Below are positions 14,601-25,010 of a DNA stretch of 64,000 nt, in pieces. The position numbers were made by a program, and so were the translations under genes. The stretch comes from Urechis unicinctus (lineage: Eukaryota; Annelida; Polychaeta; Xenopneusta; Urechidae), in NCBI GenBank assembly GCA_034190875.2, contig CM067349.1:28430397-28494396 (forward strand), written 5' to 3'. Under the pieces are notes generated by a model that did not search any database, was not told the origin of the DNA, and saw only the letters and a list, made by a program, of their open reading frames with translations. The number at the start of each line of letters is the position of its first letter. Position 1 is the stretch's first letter.

Positions 14601-15611
14601 ACGTACACCAGTGAAACTGAATGATGATACCATGTTTGGGTTAAGAGCTGGGTCCATCAACAACTCAGTCAATCTGCCTAGTGACACAAGTCATTAGATG
14701 GCATTATATGCAATAGAAAATTAAAACTACAAATATTCAACCGGGGTCAATGCAAGGTCACTGTGCTGACTAGGTTAAGGCAATAGCATTGTGCATATCA
14801 TGAGTAAATTCTAGGTCACTAGGTAAATACATGGTCATATAATACAGACTAGTACAAGAACTATGATTAAGTCAAAGTCTTATAGACATTCATGCTTAGG
14901 ATTTAGTCAGCAATTTTAGAGAAAAGGATTGAGTGTGGATTTGACCAGGATATAACATACTATACAAGGTTCATTTGCATGGTATTGCAATATCAGATGA
15001 ATTGGATTATATGAGTGCACTATTATTACTGATTTCTCACATTTCATAACCCAAATTGGTACAACTTAAACATGAGGCTAAGAAATCTGGTGCCATAATG
15101 TTAACATTGTGATTGCAACCATAATTGATGACGAGTACACATTGCATACGGGTGTGGCCATCTTGAAAGTGTTTTAACAAACAAACGCACAGTTTTGTGC
15201 CTTAGACACAAAACATGAAATGATCCCTTGCCTATAATATCTCATTTTGAATGTAATTTTTTATTATAAATGATTTGTACCAACATTCAAGGCAGATAAT
15301 ATATGAGTACATCCCATACACGAGTCAAATATGGAGCATGCTTACTATGAGTCATGCCACTAAGCAGCTCCTCTTTTGACACGCCTATATCACACCGCAG
15401 AGGTTCCTTTGGGTTAGGGATGAAATACCTTGAGACAGTCAAGGTAGGGCTTACATTATCAGCACAGCTCCCTAGTTTCTGCAGACACCAGCAAACATTT
15501 GATTACTCACAAATGGTATAAATTTTGATGCAAGCTGTAATATTGACTGCCTCCATAAGGAAAGCAAGTTTATCACCACACTTCCACAATCTGGGGCGGC
15601 CATTCAGTTCA
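8344..15611 (-). CDS. GTF3C4: General transcription factor 3C polypeptide 4 (TFIIIC 90 kDa subunit) homologue, about 20 exons
   Basis: Exons in transcript order (minus strand): 15511-15611 (tentative), 15346-15471, 14560-14677, 14190-14268, 13839-13965, 13613-13721, 13270-13358, 12901-13148, 12509-12641, 12211-12282, 11831-11857, 11571-11706, 11314-11359, 10792-10852, 10155-10308, 9868-9925, 9670-9778, 9333-9510, 9121-9158, 8344-8465 (TGA). All phases join, about 710 codons; human is 822 residues. Identification rests on blocks matching human GTF3C4 from memory: LSWSP...RCVLASLSEDHRLCVH (WSP..GRCLLAALTMDNRLTI), WSQICDLSEPW, RALLCAALKSGHIVMWSF (VLLAVLFENGNIAVWQF), AALCTIAFDNGVIEGI, TRVLAAGKG and HGCMITPSASFF. 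The C-terminal zinc motif spans exons: ETCQVCDSC, ACENGHQF, RCCQTLTLCQTMSYRKCAGC. The product is a nuclear TFIIIC subunit with an N-terminal WD-like propeller, used by RNA polymerase III; a histone acetyltransferase activity is reported for the human protein. The 27-nt exon, the 39-nt first intron and the 5-prime end are the weakest parts. Confidence 0.85.
8556..8630. repeat. (AT)n microsatellite in the last GTF3C4 intron
   Basis: About 75 bp of AT dinucleotide between the exons at 8344-8465 and 9121-9158. Confidence 0.95.
8725..9110. repeat. Degenerate ~43-bp minisatellite in the last GTF3C4 intron
   Basis: Repeats the core CTGGGGTATATACACC, then TGTTATCAGGCC, then CACTACCATA, about eight times with unit lengths of roughly 34-66 bp. 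It stops just short of the donor of the exon at 9121-9158. Confidence 0.85.
10489..10612. repeat. GA/GT-rich simple repeat in a GTF3C4 intron
   Basis: Purine-rich GA tracts with a central GTGTGTGT run, between exons 10155-10308 and 10792-10852. Confidence 0.9.
11880..12208. repeat. 39-bp minisatellite abutting a GTF3C4 exon donor
   Basis: About nine units of 39 bp with the core AGATAAACACATTACCTG, ending directly at the exon 12211-12282. On the gene strand most units read CAG then GTAATGTG, the same as the exon's own 5-prime splice site. Because 39 is a multiple of three, a false 13-residue repeat peptide appears on the plus strand. Confidence 0.92.
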
Positions 15612-16056
15612 CTTCAATAAGGGTTGACACAATTGCAGAATTCCGGCCTCTTTGATCATAAGAGTTAGTGAGCAGCAAAGGGATAAGAATCTAGGAGGGC
15701 TTTACTGGCATCTCTCTCATAACTGTGACATGTTATATGCACAAGGTGCAATATTGATCAATGGTTTTCCCTGTCAGATATATAATGAACATGGCCCTAA
15801 ACTAGGGCAGAGTCTATGCACAATTTAAAGAGCTTATCAGTCATCCAGGCTTTTCCTGGGCTCCAAGAATCTAGTGTATAGCGTCCAAATATAAAACCTT
15901 TCACACAAATACCATTAAAAAAAACCTACGAAAGAGACACGTTAAACCCAACGGCTCGACACATGCTCCATGTCACACCAGTGAATCTAGACTGGACTCA
16001 AGCTATCCCTACGTCTACATAGATGTCCTACGACAATTGAAACCAACGCAATGCAT
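15612..16056. other. 5-prime flank of the GTF3C4-like gene
   Basis: The transcript start and any non-coding first exon should lie here or further right. I found no clear TATA or initiator sequence and no further coding exon. Confidence 0.4.
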
Positions 16057-16212
16057 ACATCCACAATTCATATTGAATACCTTGAAGATATAAAACCTGT
16101 TGAGTTATTTGGTTTCATCCCATGTTTTGATGGTAATGAACAATTAACACCAATAATCAAGGCCTGCTACCATTATGATTGCGGTCGTGGTGGCATCATC
16201 AATGCGCACATG
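16057..16212 (+). repeat. Interspersed repeat, partner of 37793-37946
   Basis: About 150 bp recurs diverged at 37793-37946. Shared blocks include TCCACAATTCA, GAGTTATTTGGTTTCATC, ATGTTTTGATGGTAATGAA and CGTGGTGGCATCATC. No convincing reading frame is kept between copies, so I treat it as a transposon-like repeat. Confidence 0.75.
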
Positions 16213-16740
16213 TCGCCATGTTTATCTTTATAACAAGGAGTTAGCTGCGCACCCGCGCAGTCCAGACTATTTCAAACAGATGACAGTTCAATAAGCATGG
16301 TGGGCGTTCAACTGGGCGTCTGAGGGCACAGCCCCGCCGCACATATGCTTTTGTTACCATCTTGATGGAATATAGACTTAACATGTCTGCTCGTTCACAC
16401 TGTATCAAAAGCATGCATACATCATAATTTTCACTTTAAAAAAGCTTATTCACTCCTTTTGTAATGAATCAATTGTAAGTAGGACGTTTTTGATAGTATT
16501 ATACTACGATACACTGAAAAAAATATTCTTTCTGCATCCAGGGCTTTACTAGTTTGAATCCAAACTTTTAACGCCAAGAACGGCAATATGTGCGCTGTGA
16601 CACAGCTCTTACATGATGCCACCCGCAGACGCCTAGTTGGATCCACTCCATGAACCCCTAGCAAAGGGTAGCAAATAAATACCATGTGACCTCATATTTA
16701 TGATTTATGATTTTTCGGAATTCGATATATAGTCTAGATG

Positions 16741-17535
16741 ACATTTTTCAAAGAACCACATCGATCGGGGGTAAGCTTTGGGCGCGCTACACGAAATTTA
16801 TCCACAGGCTCTTGATATATTCTGTTTTCTATATTCTAAATCCAGCGGTGCATTAAAAACCGATATGGCTAATTTGCTCGTTATCGTTATTAGGGATGTC
16901 AGTGATTTTTTTTTTCAAATGCATTGTATCTCGTTGAAATTATACATGAAGATAGGTATACTCATGAGGATTCCAAAAAGGTATGTTTCATTTTTTTAAG
17001 TCAATTAGAAAAAAAGTTATTGAGGTTTCAATTTCCATTGTATTGCTCGGTTTTGTGCCAAAATTCTACGGCAAGGGATAACAGACATTTTCCGTGTCTT
17101 ATATTTTGAATATCATAGTGAAATTATACCACAAGAAATGTATAATCTAGAGGATTCTAATAAGCTATGTTTCCTTTTTTTAAGTCAATTAGTAGAAAAG
17201 TTATTGAGGTTTCAATTTCCATGGTATTGCTCTGTTTTGTGCCAGAATTCTATGGTAAGGGATAACAGACCTTTCCATGTCTTATATGTTGAATATCATA
17301 GTGAAATTATACCACAAGAAATGTATAATCTAGAGGATTCTAATAAGCTATGTTTTCTTTTTTTAAGTCAATTAGTAAAAAAGTTATTGAGGTTTCAAAT
17401 TTTGTGGTATTGCTCGGTTTTGTGCCACAATTCTACAGTAAGGGATAACAGACACTTGTCATGTCTTATATATTGAATATCATAGTGAAATTATACGACA
17501 AGAAATGTATAATCTAGAGGTTTCTAATAAGGTAG
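16741..17535 (+). repeat. ~183-bp tandem repeat, four units
   Basis: The marker AAATTATAC recurs at 16937, 17121, 17304 and 17488. Each unit holds TCTAGAGGATTC, TTTTTTTAAGTCAATTAG and GTTTTGTGCC. The left edge (16741-16860) also resembles 26395-26540. Reading frames of 60-112 codons across the array are by-products. Confidence 0.9.
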
Positions 17536-17597
17536 GTCAATTATTAAAAAATTTCATGAAATTGTCAGTTTTTGAGCCAAAATTGACAGGATGACAG

Positions 17598-17835
17598 CCA
17601 CTTTTCACCTCTCCAGACACCTGTCTGAAATTGCCGAACATGCTAATACTAATGCAACCAGACACCTGTCTGAAATTGACAAACAATGCTAATACTATTG
17701 CAACCAGACACCTGTCTGAAATTGACAAACAATGCTAATACTATTGCAACCAGACACCTGTCTGAAATTACCAAACAATGCTAATACTAATTACTATTGC
17801 AACCAGACACCTGTCTGAAATTGCCAAACATTACT
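17598..17835. repeat. 46-bp minisatellite, five units
   Basis: Units start GACACCTGTCTGAAATTG and end CTAATACTATTGCAACCA. The fourth is longer by an internal TA-rich duplication. Confidence 0.95.
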
Positions 17836-17845
17836 AAAACATCAG

Positions 17846-18086
17846 GTGACCAAAATCTCAAGATCGTATGTAGAGATGTCCTCATCCAGACGGTGGTATG
17901 TGTACACTGCATCATCCTCATCATATACAATATTAAACCAATCGCTGAACCCTAGTACCTGTCACACCACCTTGGCTGGATAAGCTATCCGTTCCTCTTT
18001 ACCATCAACTGTGTCCACTAAAATATGCCTCACCCTCTTGCCAACCAACATGTGTTGGGTTTCTTCTGTTACAGGGTTTCTAACTA
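17846..18086 (-). pseudogene. Broken exon with a Tudor-like repeat domain
   Basis: The minus strand reads HMLVGKRVRHILVDTVDGKE, then AYPAKVV, a stop, then GFSDWFNIVYDEDDAVYTY and LDEDISTYDLEIL. The layout, a basic strand followed by a Trp-rich turn and an acidic INVYD/E type strand, recalls a Tudor-like domain that I remember from many lancelet and cnidarian hypothetical proteins (from memory, not searched). A single in-frame stop breaks it. It may be a relic exon of a host gene or cargo of a DNA transposon. No flanking exon was recognised. Confidence 0.5.
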
Positions 18087-18495
18087 ACTCTGTCAGAGAG
18101 AGATTCAAATGCGAATTTTTTAACCGCAATGGTTATGAATATTTGTGTGCCATTACGCAGCTTATATAAGGCTGGGGCGAACTCATGATAAACTCGGCAT
18201 GTACTCCGGCATGTACTCCGTGAACGAATCTGACACAAAACGTGCTTAACAGAATCTCTTTGATGTGTTAATTCTGGTTGGTGACATTGGCGACGAGCAG
18301 CTCGAGCAATGGTTGCAATAACTGTCGGCAGCTCAACATCTACTCCGTGAACCCTAACTGCCGAATTCCACGCGCCAGCACAAGCGGCATTTTGCCTTTG
18401 AAGTTACTGGCCTGTAACGGCTAATTTTTTTAATCTACAACCCCAAATAAATAAATCAGGTACCATATCAAGAATCGAATGACATAATGCTGATA

Positions 18496-19095
18496 AGGCA
18501 AGCAATGCGCTCTCCCGGCACAAGCATGACAAAATCGAACATTTTAAAGTTTAAAATTCGACAAAACAATTACAATCGATTCAAAAATAAACTAAACCAA
18601 AGTGTTCCACTATACTTGAATTATCCCTGTATACAGAAAGATAATCCGGGCCAGATTGATAAATGAACGAAAATCGACTTTGTTTGACCCCAAGCAACTG
18701 CCGCATAAGCGATCTTGAGTCGGCCGTGTGAAGGCAAGCAATGCGCTCTCCCGGCACAGGCATGACAAAATCAAACATTTTAAAGTTTAAAATTCGACAA
18801 AACATCTGCAATCGATTGAAAATAAACGACCCAAGTGTTCCACTATACTTGAATTATCCCCGTATATAGATGGATAATCGGAGCCAGATTGATAAATGAA
18901 CGGAAATCGACTTTGTTTGACGACGCACGATCAGCGGTGGTTGCGAGCGTGCGCAGCCGTGTTGAGTCAAGGAAAGGTTGACCCCGATACGGGCTCACGG
19001 GGCGAGCATGAGATGATTGGACGACATTTTGAAGTACAAAATACGACAAAACATTACCATTTAATCTGAAAAAAACCTCACCCATTTGTAACATC
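18496..19095 (+). repeat. ~235-bp tandem repeat, two good copies and one decayed
   Basis: Copy one starts near 18496 and copy two near 18733, both with GGCAAGCAATGCGCTCTCCC and GTGTTCCACTATACTTGAAT. A third, diverged copy covers about 18940-19095, recognisable by the motif ACGACAAAACATTACCAT against ACGACAAAACATCTGCAA. Confidence 0.85.
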
Positions 19096-19300
19096 ATACT
19101 TTAATTTTTCAAAAGTGTGCACCTATGTCGCGGGCCTCTGATAAAATTTGGAAAAAAATACATTTGTTTACACCGTAAAATTTTCTTACGTAAATAATAT
19201 TATTTTCCCTTTGATCTTATATGATCATGAACATAAGAATGTAATCTTGTCATTTAACGAACAATAAAAACGATACGAGTAACGAATACGAACCGATTTA

Positions 19301-20237
19301 GGGCTCTCGCTAGCCAAAAATTGTCAAGGGTCCAGGACCCTCAGGTTAAAATTCCCAAGGGTCCCCAACAAATTTCAGGGGGTCCACAAGAAACTTGAGG
19401 GTCCAAATAGATGTTTAACTGAACACAACACCACAAACGCCTATTGCATGCATATTAATTCGTTTATCAGCAATAAAGTTCATAGCTGCTTTCTGACAGT
19501 CAATGTTCTGAACAGCTGGACCCTCAATCTTGATGCGCATCAGTATCTCCAGCACTCTTTCTGACAACGAAGCACGTTTGCAAGATTTTGTGACATTTGC
19601 ATGGAGAAGTTCATGAAGCAACTCAGAATAAATCTTGACGCTACGCGAAACGCATGATCGCCATTTAATGTCCTTAAACTGAGTTTCGCTATCGTAGCAC
19701 TGCCATGGTAACAAGCCAACTGGGTGAAGCTCAGTTGGTGAAACAGGCTGTGAAAATGATTCTATCTGCATATCTCTTCCCAATAGAATATCTTTCACCA
19801 GATAATGTCAATTATTTGAAACCAAACCTTCTCATCACTATCATCTAGACCAATGATTGAATTCGCTTATTTTCGCTGAGTAAAGAAAGCGTAACACCCA
19901 TACGCTGTAGCGCATTTCTTGGCGGGAAAAGCTGTCGCCACTGCATTGACCTGGCCAGCGCAGAGTGAGCTTATCATCGTGCTCTATTTATTCAAACAAG
20001 TCAGGAGACGCAACTTATTTTAGTTTTAAATTGCACTCATCAGTTAGGCGACGACTTTCGAGTTTTCATTTCACCTGCAGGTGGGCCAATTAACGATCTC
20101 ACGAATTTGTAGCTTTGCCTAATGGATGCACGGCATCACAATTCTCGCGCATCCACGGGACCCACAGGCCGTATTGAGGCGGGTCCACTGCAAGAATCGC
20201 GGGTCAGGGACCCGGAACCTCGGGTTCCCGAGAGCCC
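19301..20237 (-). mobile_element. hAT-type DNA transposon remnant with inverted ends
   Basis: The left end GGGCTCTCGCTAGCC (19301) and the right end CCCGAGAGCCC (to about 20237) are inverted copies, each followed inward by GGGTCC-rich sequence. Flanks CCGATTTA and CCGATTAA match at 7 of 8 bases if the junctions are placed two bases apart at the two ends, as expected of an old 8-bp hAT duplication. The interior holds a transposase C-terminal fragment on the minus strand (19415-19620). At about 940 bp it is a deletion derivative. Confidence 0.65.
19415..19620 (-). pseudogene. hAT / ZNF862-like transposase C-terminal fragment
   Basis: The minus strand reads SKRASLSERVLEILMRIKIE-type sequence (as CKRASLSERVLEILMRIKIE), then GPAVQNIDCQKAAMNFIADK and RINM before a stop at 19415. 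This matches the pattern at the C-terminus of hAT dimerisation regions, L..LM.I..EGP...FD..KA...W....RRI (recalled, not searched). The open frame continues upstream to 19798 without family features, so only the tail is recognisable. It lies inside inverted ends of hAT type, which supports the call. Confidence 0.5.
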
Positions 20238-20428
20238 TGCCGATTAAGAAAATTCGAAACGGAGTGAATCTCGAAAAGTCAAAAATGCTCGCCAAGAATT
20301 TTAACGTATTTCTCCACAAACACACATTTTTTATGGCTCAAACGGAGTAAAATGCGAAAAGTAAGGCAATATTATTGAAATTCAATACGTTAGCTCTCGT
20401 TTGATGTATCATTCATCCTAGCTCCGGT

Positions 20429-20459
20429 CGTAACGGTAACATGAATTTATACCGTTACG
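20429..20459. repeat. 10-bp perfect inverted repeat (snapback element)
   Basis: CGTAACGGTA, an 11-base loop, then TACCGTTACG. Just left is CTAGCTCCGGTCG, the exact reverse complement of CGACCGGAGCTAG at 24247-24259, so this is one of a small family of hairpin elements. Confidence 0.75.
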
Positions 20460-20700
20460 AAGAGTTCGTCAAACACAGTCGGCGTGTTCTCTTTTGGGTT
20501 GAAGGGCTATATTTCGCACCTAGAAAGTAACACATATCAAGAGCCTTTACAAAAAATAGACCTTTCGCTCCGAAAAACTTACCACCACTCGACACTATTC
20601 TTCAATAAATGCCATCGATAGTTCGTTTCCGAACAAATCGCGATACGTCTGCCATTTTGGAAACTATTAATTCTCGCAATTTCCCGCATTGCCTTAGCAT

Positions 20701-20909
20701 CCCAAGTGGGGGCACTTACCCTAACTCGGATAGGGATGTGCCGCGGGACCTCGAAAACCCGTACTCGTTGAGAATGAGAAAAAGTATACTCCATCGTACA
20801 AGGTATTTTGCGAATGTCTAACCCGTCATAAAAGTCGAGATGTTGAAAAAACCACCCCCTTCGTGCGGCACATGTATACTATATCTTTACACTTAAGTGC
20901 CCCCCCGGG
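20701..20909 (+). mobile_element. C/G-ended MITE, copy 2 (short, diverged)
   Basis: Flanked by the 8-bp duplication CTTAGCAT (20693-20700 and 20910-20917). Starts CCCAAGTGGGGGCACTT, ends AAGTGCCCCCCCGGG. It shares GGATAGGGATGTGCCGCGGG and the right-end block with the other copies, but its CGTCGTACAAG units are eroded. By divergence it is the oldest full copy. Confidence 0.85.
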
Positions 20910-20917
20910 CTTAGCAT

Positions 20918-21959
20918 TAGTCTTCGTCTTTCTGTGCATGCACAGTGCATGTGGACTTGAACTTGTAAACAAACATGTTGCTGTGTTTCTGACTTTTTAC
21001 CGCTTCCCAAATTGATCGAACTGTAAATAATTACCACGGATGAAATCACCAGCCGAAAAGGGATGAAATTGACCGTAAAACATCATTGCATTCTATAACT
21101 CCATCACTTGTGTATGTTTGGTGTTTGGTAGTTGTCTGAATCGATCTAAAAATAATTGCGTTGCGTTGTTTCGAGAAACGGTAAGACGTCTACGCAGACG
21201 TCTTCTAGGGCTACATTCATCCATGTAATCAGTGGTAATATCTTAAATATAAATGCCAGTTAGAGCAAGTTGAAAAAAATTGGAAATAACATTGAGGCAC
21301 AAGCACGGCCGCCTGCGGCGAGGTTCGGCTGACACCCCTATCGTTATAATGAAATGATACGTCCGCACAGCGCTTGACCCAACTCCCAAGCACGAAAGTA
21401 CGTATGTTTATGTGGGCGATAATATAGTATTTCAATGCAAAAAAGCCCGCACCAAAATATAAACACCATCTTGGCATAACACCGAGATAAGTCCATCTTG
21501 GGAGCATTTTATTGCTGCTCCCTGGTTGAGTTTAGCTCTTAGATTGACGGAATGTATTGGAGAAAACATTATTTAAAAAAGCACTTCCAACAGAAGAAAA
21601 ATACGTTGGATAAATCAGCCCGATATTTCAGTGAATGTTCAGCGCAGCTTATCCTTCACCCGTTTGCATACACAAATCGGCCTGGAAGATCGAAACGGTT
21701 ACCTTTCATGTCCAGTTGTGCGGGGGGTTTTTTCAGCCACTTCTAGTGAGAAAAATTTCGTAGTGACATTTTGGAGGCTGTGAAACTATAGCTACGAAGA
21801 CGTTTCGATCTGTGTGAAATTGTGAAATTAATTAGGTGCTTGAGGGCGAGTTCAGAAGAAAAGGGCAACCACTACCAATATTTGCATTTTTAAGGTTATT
21901 GGAGTGATTCTCTAAGCCCTACCTTGAGTAAATTATTGTATTGTACCTATTTCATCAAC
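20918..21959. other. Non-coding
   Basis: Contains an imperfect palindrome AGACGTCTACGCAGACGTCTT at about 21184-21204 and short frames without family features. Confidence 0.5.
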
Positions 21960-22087
21960 CTTATTTTGAGACCAGTCCATGTGGTGTGTGAGCAGGTGAT
22001 GGCAGAGGGGATCAAACTGGAAGACATGCGTCAAATCATCGCAGAAACCATAGATATCTAAAGTCTTGAGATAGGTGTCATGGTGGC
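21960..22087 (-). CDS. Candidate internal exon of an unrecognised gene
   Basis: On the minus strand an acceptor (TCTCAG, AG at 22089-22088) is followed by two bases completing a codon, then 42 codons: HDTYLKTLDIYGFCDDLTHV and FQFDPLCHHLLTHHMDWSQ, to a possible donor AAG|GTTGAT. The composition (D, F, H, Y, W) is protein-like and the frame is open across 97 codons. I do not recognise the family. No partner exons were identified. It could be a chance frame. Confidence 0.35.
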
Positions 22088-22544
22088 CTGAGATTGTTGA
22101 CATGGTGTGACAGTTACAGGTATTTTCAACGACGTTAGGTGTCAGATTGTGACTGACATTGTGATGACACCCCGGGGATGACACGTACCTCCGAATGTGG
22201 AAATCATATGAGTGGGATAGCATCTATTTTTGACCTGTATGGTTTTTTAAAAAATAACGTTTGGTTCTTAAGGCATATGTTTGGCTTCAGTTTCATTAGC
22301 CAGTTACAATATAAGATTGCTAAGATGTTAAACTAAGTGTTTGTCATGTATTGGGAACACACAATCTGTTTTGATGTGTTGCAGAACACGTACATTGTTT
22401 GGTCAAATCCTGGGTAAGACTAACGTTTGATCTTTCACAACTTCATCTATCTAAAGAGAACAAAGTCCTAGTCGTCGGCCTGAAAATCATTCAAACAAAC
22501 TACCAATCTTGAGATTAACCTAGCCAAACGAAACTAAGCCTAAC

Positions 22545-22699
22545 AGAGCATAAAATTGTCGTAAGAGTTGGCCTCCAGTCTTTTCGCTTGACTTTCGTCA
22601 CCCATATGCGGCGCGATTTGCTGTCTTTCGGAAACCGAAAAAATAACTCACGCCTGACTTCTCATTGTTCCGACAACCGAACGCACAACAATAAGGCAT
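22545..22699 (-). pseudogene. THAP zinc-finger fragment
   Basis: Minus strand, ATG at 22697-22699: MPYCCAFGCRNNEKSG, YFFGFRKTANRAAYG, then a one-frame shift into VTKVKRKDWRPTLTTILCS. This is the order of a C2CH THAP domain: MPxxC-x-FGC near the start, a central F-F, then DWRPT.x.LCS. The shift in the middle means it is no longer functional as one exon. THAP domains head P-element-type transposases and several host DNA-binding proteins. The P-type fragments at 25011 and perhaps 26165 favour a transposon origin. The exon at 21960 lies downstream on the same strand but shows no family link. Confidence 0.6.
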
Positions 22700-23444
22700 A
22701 ATCCACACCAAGAAAAGCAACAGACGATGAAGAAAGGAGAGTAAGTTACACGCTGTCAACCAACCGTAATGACTGAAGTAGGCGAGGAATATTCGCGAAC
22801 AGCGCGTGTGACGTCACTGTCCGGAAATTCGCGAATTTTACAGAGCGATATCTTGACAGATTTGACATGGAAAATGAACATTTCAAAATCATTTTTCTAA
22901 AAGAAAAATAGCGCGCCGTCACCTTTTTTTGTTACGATACCCTTTTAAAACACAGAACATTGTGAAAATGGAATACAAAAAATCGGTGAATATGACATTT
23001 AACCAAAACTTCCCACAAGCCACAAGCCGTCCGTAAGGATGGGAAGACGCATGATGTAGTAAAATTGGATCAAAGGTTCCTCGCTTTCAATCTCAACAAG
23101 TTCCTTAATGGGACAGGTGTGAATTATGCCTTTCTTATGATCCAGATCTCATAAATTCGGTATTATTTGCGTTAACAGTGATAGACGAGCAAACGGATTA
23201 AGCAGACATGACAAGAAACCAATGGGCATGTACTGCAGCATATAGTGGCGCCGTCAGACAGCTACCAAACACAGACACAACATAATTCAGCGTTCATATT
23301 GAGCGCGTTTCATTTAGGGGACATGTCAAAAAGTAAGTAACACCATAGGGTAGGGAGTGTTAGGGTGGGGAATTTAGGTATGTGGGCTAGCAAGTGCGAT
23401 TGATAAACAAAAAAGAGATATCAAACCAATATATATGGGTGTCA
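22700..23444. other. Non-coding
   Basis: Contains a TGACGTCA motif at about 22811 and GC-rich stretches with TTCGCGAAT motifs near 22790 and 22828. No gene seen. Confidence 0.4.
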
Positions 23445-23445
23445 A

Positions 23446-23640
23446 CCCCCGGGGGACGGGAAACTTACGTGTATAGAGGAAGTATACATGTGCCGAGGCT
23501 TGTACTATGGGCTTTGTTGGGTCTCGTACTTATACGACGGGGTATGTTTTTCAGCTGCAATCTGTTTTTTGGGGGGGCTTCGTGTTGTACGACGGGGTAT
23601 GTTTTTCTCTTCCCATCGATCTGTACAAAAGGTGTAATAT
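23446..23640 (-). mobile_element. C/G-ended MITE, copy 5 (partial, reversed)
   Basis: Begins CCCCCGGGGG, then GTGTATAGAGGAAGTATACA, the reverse of the right end of the other copies. Two reversed repeat units, TACGACGGGGTATGTTTTT, follow. The far end and the second target duplication are missing, so it is truncated. Confidence 0.75.
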
Positions 23641-23929
23641 ATATTTTGTTTCAGTATGTCGAGATTTCCTCCCGGGATTTCCCAACGATCGTTGACAACA
23701 CAAATGCAATGAATGGTCCCTGAGTGCCACCGGAAATCGACCGTAACAAAGTCGTTACTGCATGCATAGATTATAGTAGGGGGCACACTCCAGCGCAGTG
23801 GCTCAGTCAGGCCTTTTACATAGCGTATCCCATAAAGCACTGCGGGGGAGTGTGAGTAGACGGATGATTAACTCGTGCTTTCTCGCGGTTTTGTTATGGC
23901 GACGAGACTTTGGCGCAAGTTAATGTTCA
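23641..23929. other. Non-coding
   Basis: Nothing recognised. Confidence 0.4.
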
Positions 23930-24047
23930 TTACTTCCGGCGTCTTGGTTGCTATTATCTGACAAGGAAAAGGACTTCTGCTCGTTGTTTGTATTTTGTAT
24001 CGTCTTTTTTAGAGGTCTGTGTTCCTACAGGTCTATAAAAAAAATGG
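23930..24047 (+). promoter_or_regulatory. Possible promoter with a start codon next to a donor site
   Basis: An ETS-type ACTTCCGGCG lies at about 23933-23942. The ATG at 24045-24047 is followed at once by the strong donor GTGAGT. An ATG at the very end of a first exon is common in housekeeping genes. I could not find the next exon, so the call is weak. Confidence 0.25.
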
Positions 24048-24202
24048 TGAGTAATTTTAGTTTCACATTTTAAATATTTTGCCACCACAACCATTTATAA
24101 CAGATTTATTTAAAAAGAAACCATACATTCCATGAAGGGGGCGTTTCCCGCGATTAGGGATTCGAGTCAATGTTTGTAGGCCTCTGTTTTTGTCTAGCAT
24201 GG

Positions 24203-24260
24203 TGTAAACTAGCCCTACAAGACGTCTGAGTAGTATTTATATCACCGTTCGACCGGAGCT
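24203..24260. repeat. Hairpin element related to 20429 and 24692
   Basis: Runs from CTAGCCCTACAAGACGTCTG through TATTTATATCACCG to CGACCGGAGCTAGG. The central TATTTATAT.ACCGT and the outer CTAG motifs are shared with the hairpin at 24692-24750. Confidence 0.5.
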
Positions 24261-24691
24261 AGGCGTATACATGGGAAATAATATTTCATTAACCAATGGC
24301 AATACAACCAAATTATAATGGGATGGATTGTAATCGCAATGCATGGGTAAATCATATTGAACAATGTACAGCTATGTATGGGTGATCGTAGCCCGGTTAA
24401 CAGACCTAACTATATATTATAAGCTCAAGTGAATCAAAAACATATCGCAAACATTAACGCTGCTTCGGATAACAAAGTACGTTATGACGAAATTGCTTCG
24501 TTTTCCTGCTTCGAATTTGTTTACCAAGGATATTTACAAGTGCTATGTATTACAGCTTTCTTACAACTTCAGCGAACAAGGTAATCAACAATTGAATCGA
24601 AAAAAAATGTCCATCACATTTGGCTTGGCATGAGGTAGGCCTCTAGGTACTACTGCAGACATAGAGGCCTTCTGTAGGTCTAGGGTGATCG

Positions 24692-24750
24692 TAGCCGTGC
24701 ACAACGTCTTGACTCTTGGTATATATTTATATTACCGTCGTGCACGGCTA
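24692..24750. repeat. Hairpin element with direct repeat flanks
   Basis: TAGCCGTGCAC at 24692-24702 is perfectly inverted as GTGCACGGCTA at 24740-24750. The 13-mer TAGGGTGATCGTA borders the structure on both sides (about 24681 and 24749), and GGGTGATCGTAGCC occurs again at about 24382. This fits a short snapback element rather than an RNA gene. Confidence 0.65.
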
Positions 24751-25010
24751 GGGTGATCGTATACTTGAAGGAGTAGACATTACCACAGATAGGATTGCCG
24801 AATTATATTAAGTGTAGTTTTATAATGAACCCAATTACTTTATTTCATTATTAAAATCGGTTAAAAACAGTGTGCAATTATAATCGTGGTCAGAGATATT
24901 TAGTAACAGAATTCTAAATCATCCCTAGCTAATATCATGGAAGCAGAAATCCACTAGTTAAGCTTTTCTGGACAGAGCAGAAGAAGAATTTTAGTAGAAC
25001 AGCCTCAGGA

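Noticed and set aside
17138-17476. Repeat protein with FLFLSQLVEKLLRFQ units
   Set aside because: Follows the 183-bp tandem array; units shift and no family features are seen.
18090-18300. Possible solo LTR with a TATATAAGG box
   Set aside because: No matching second copy, no clear ends and no target duplication were found.
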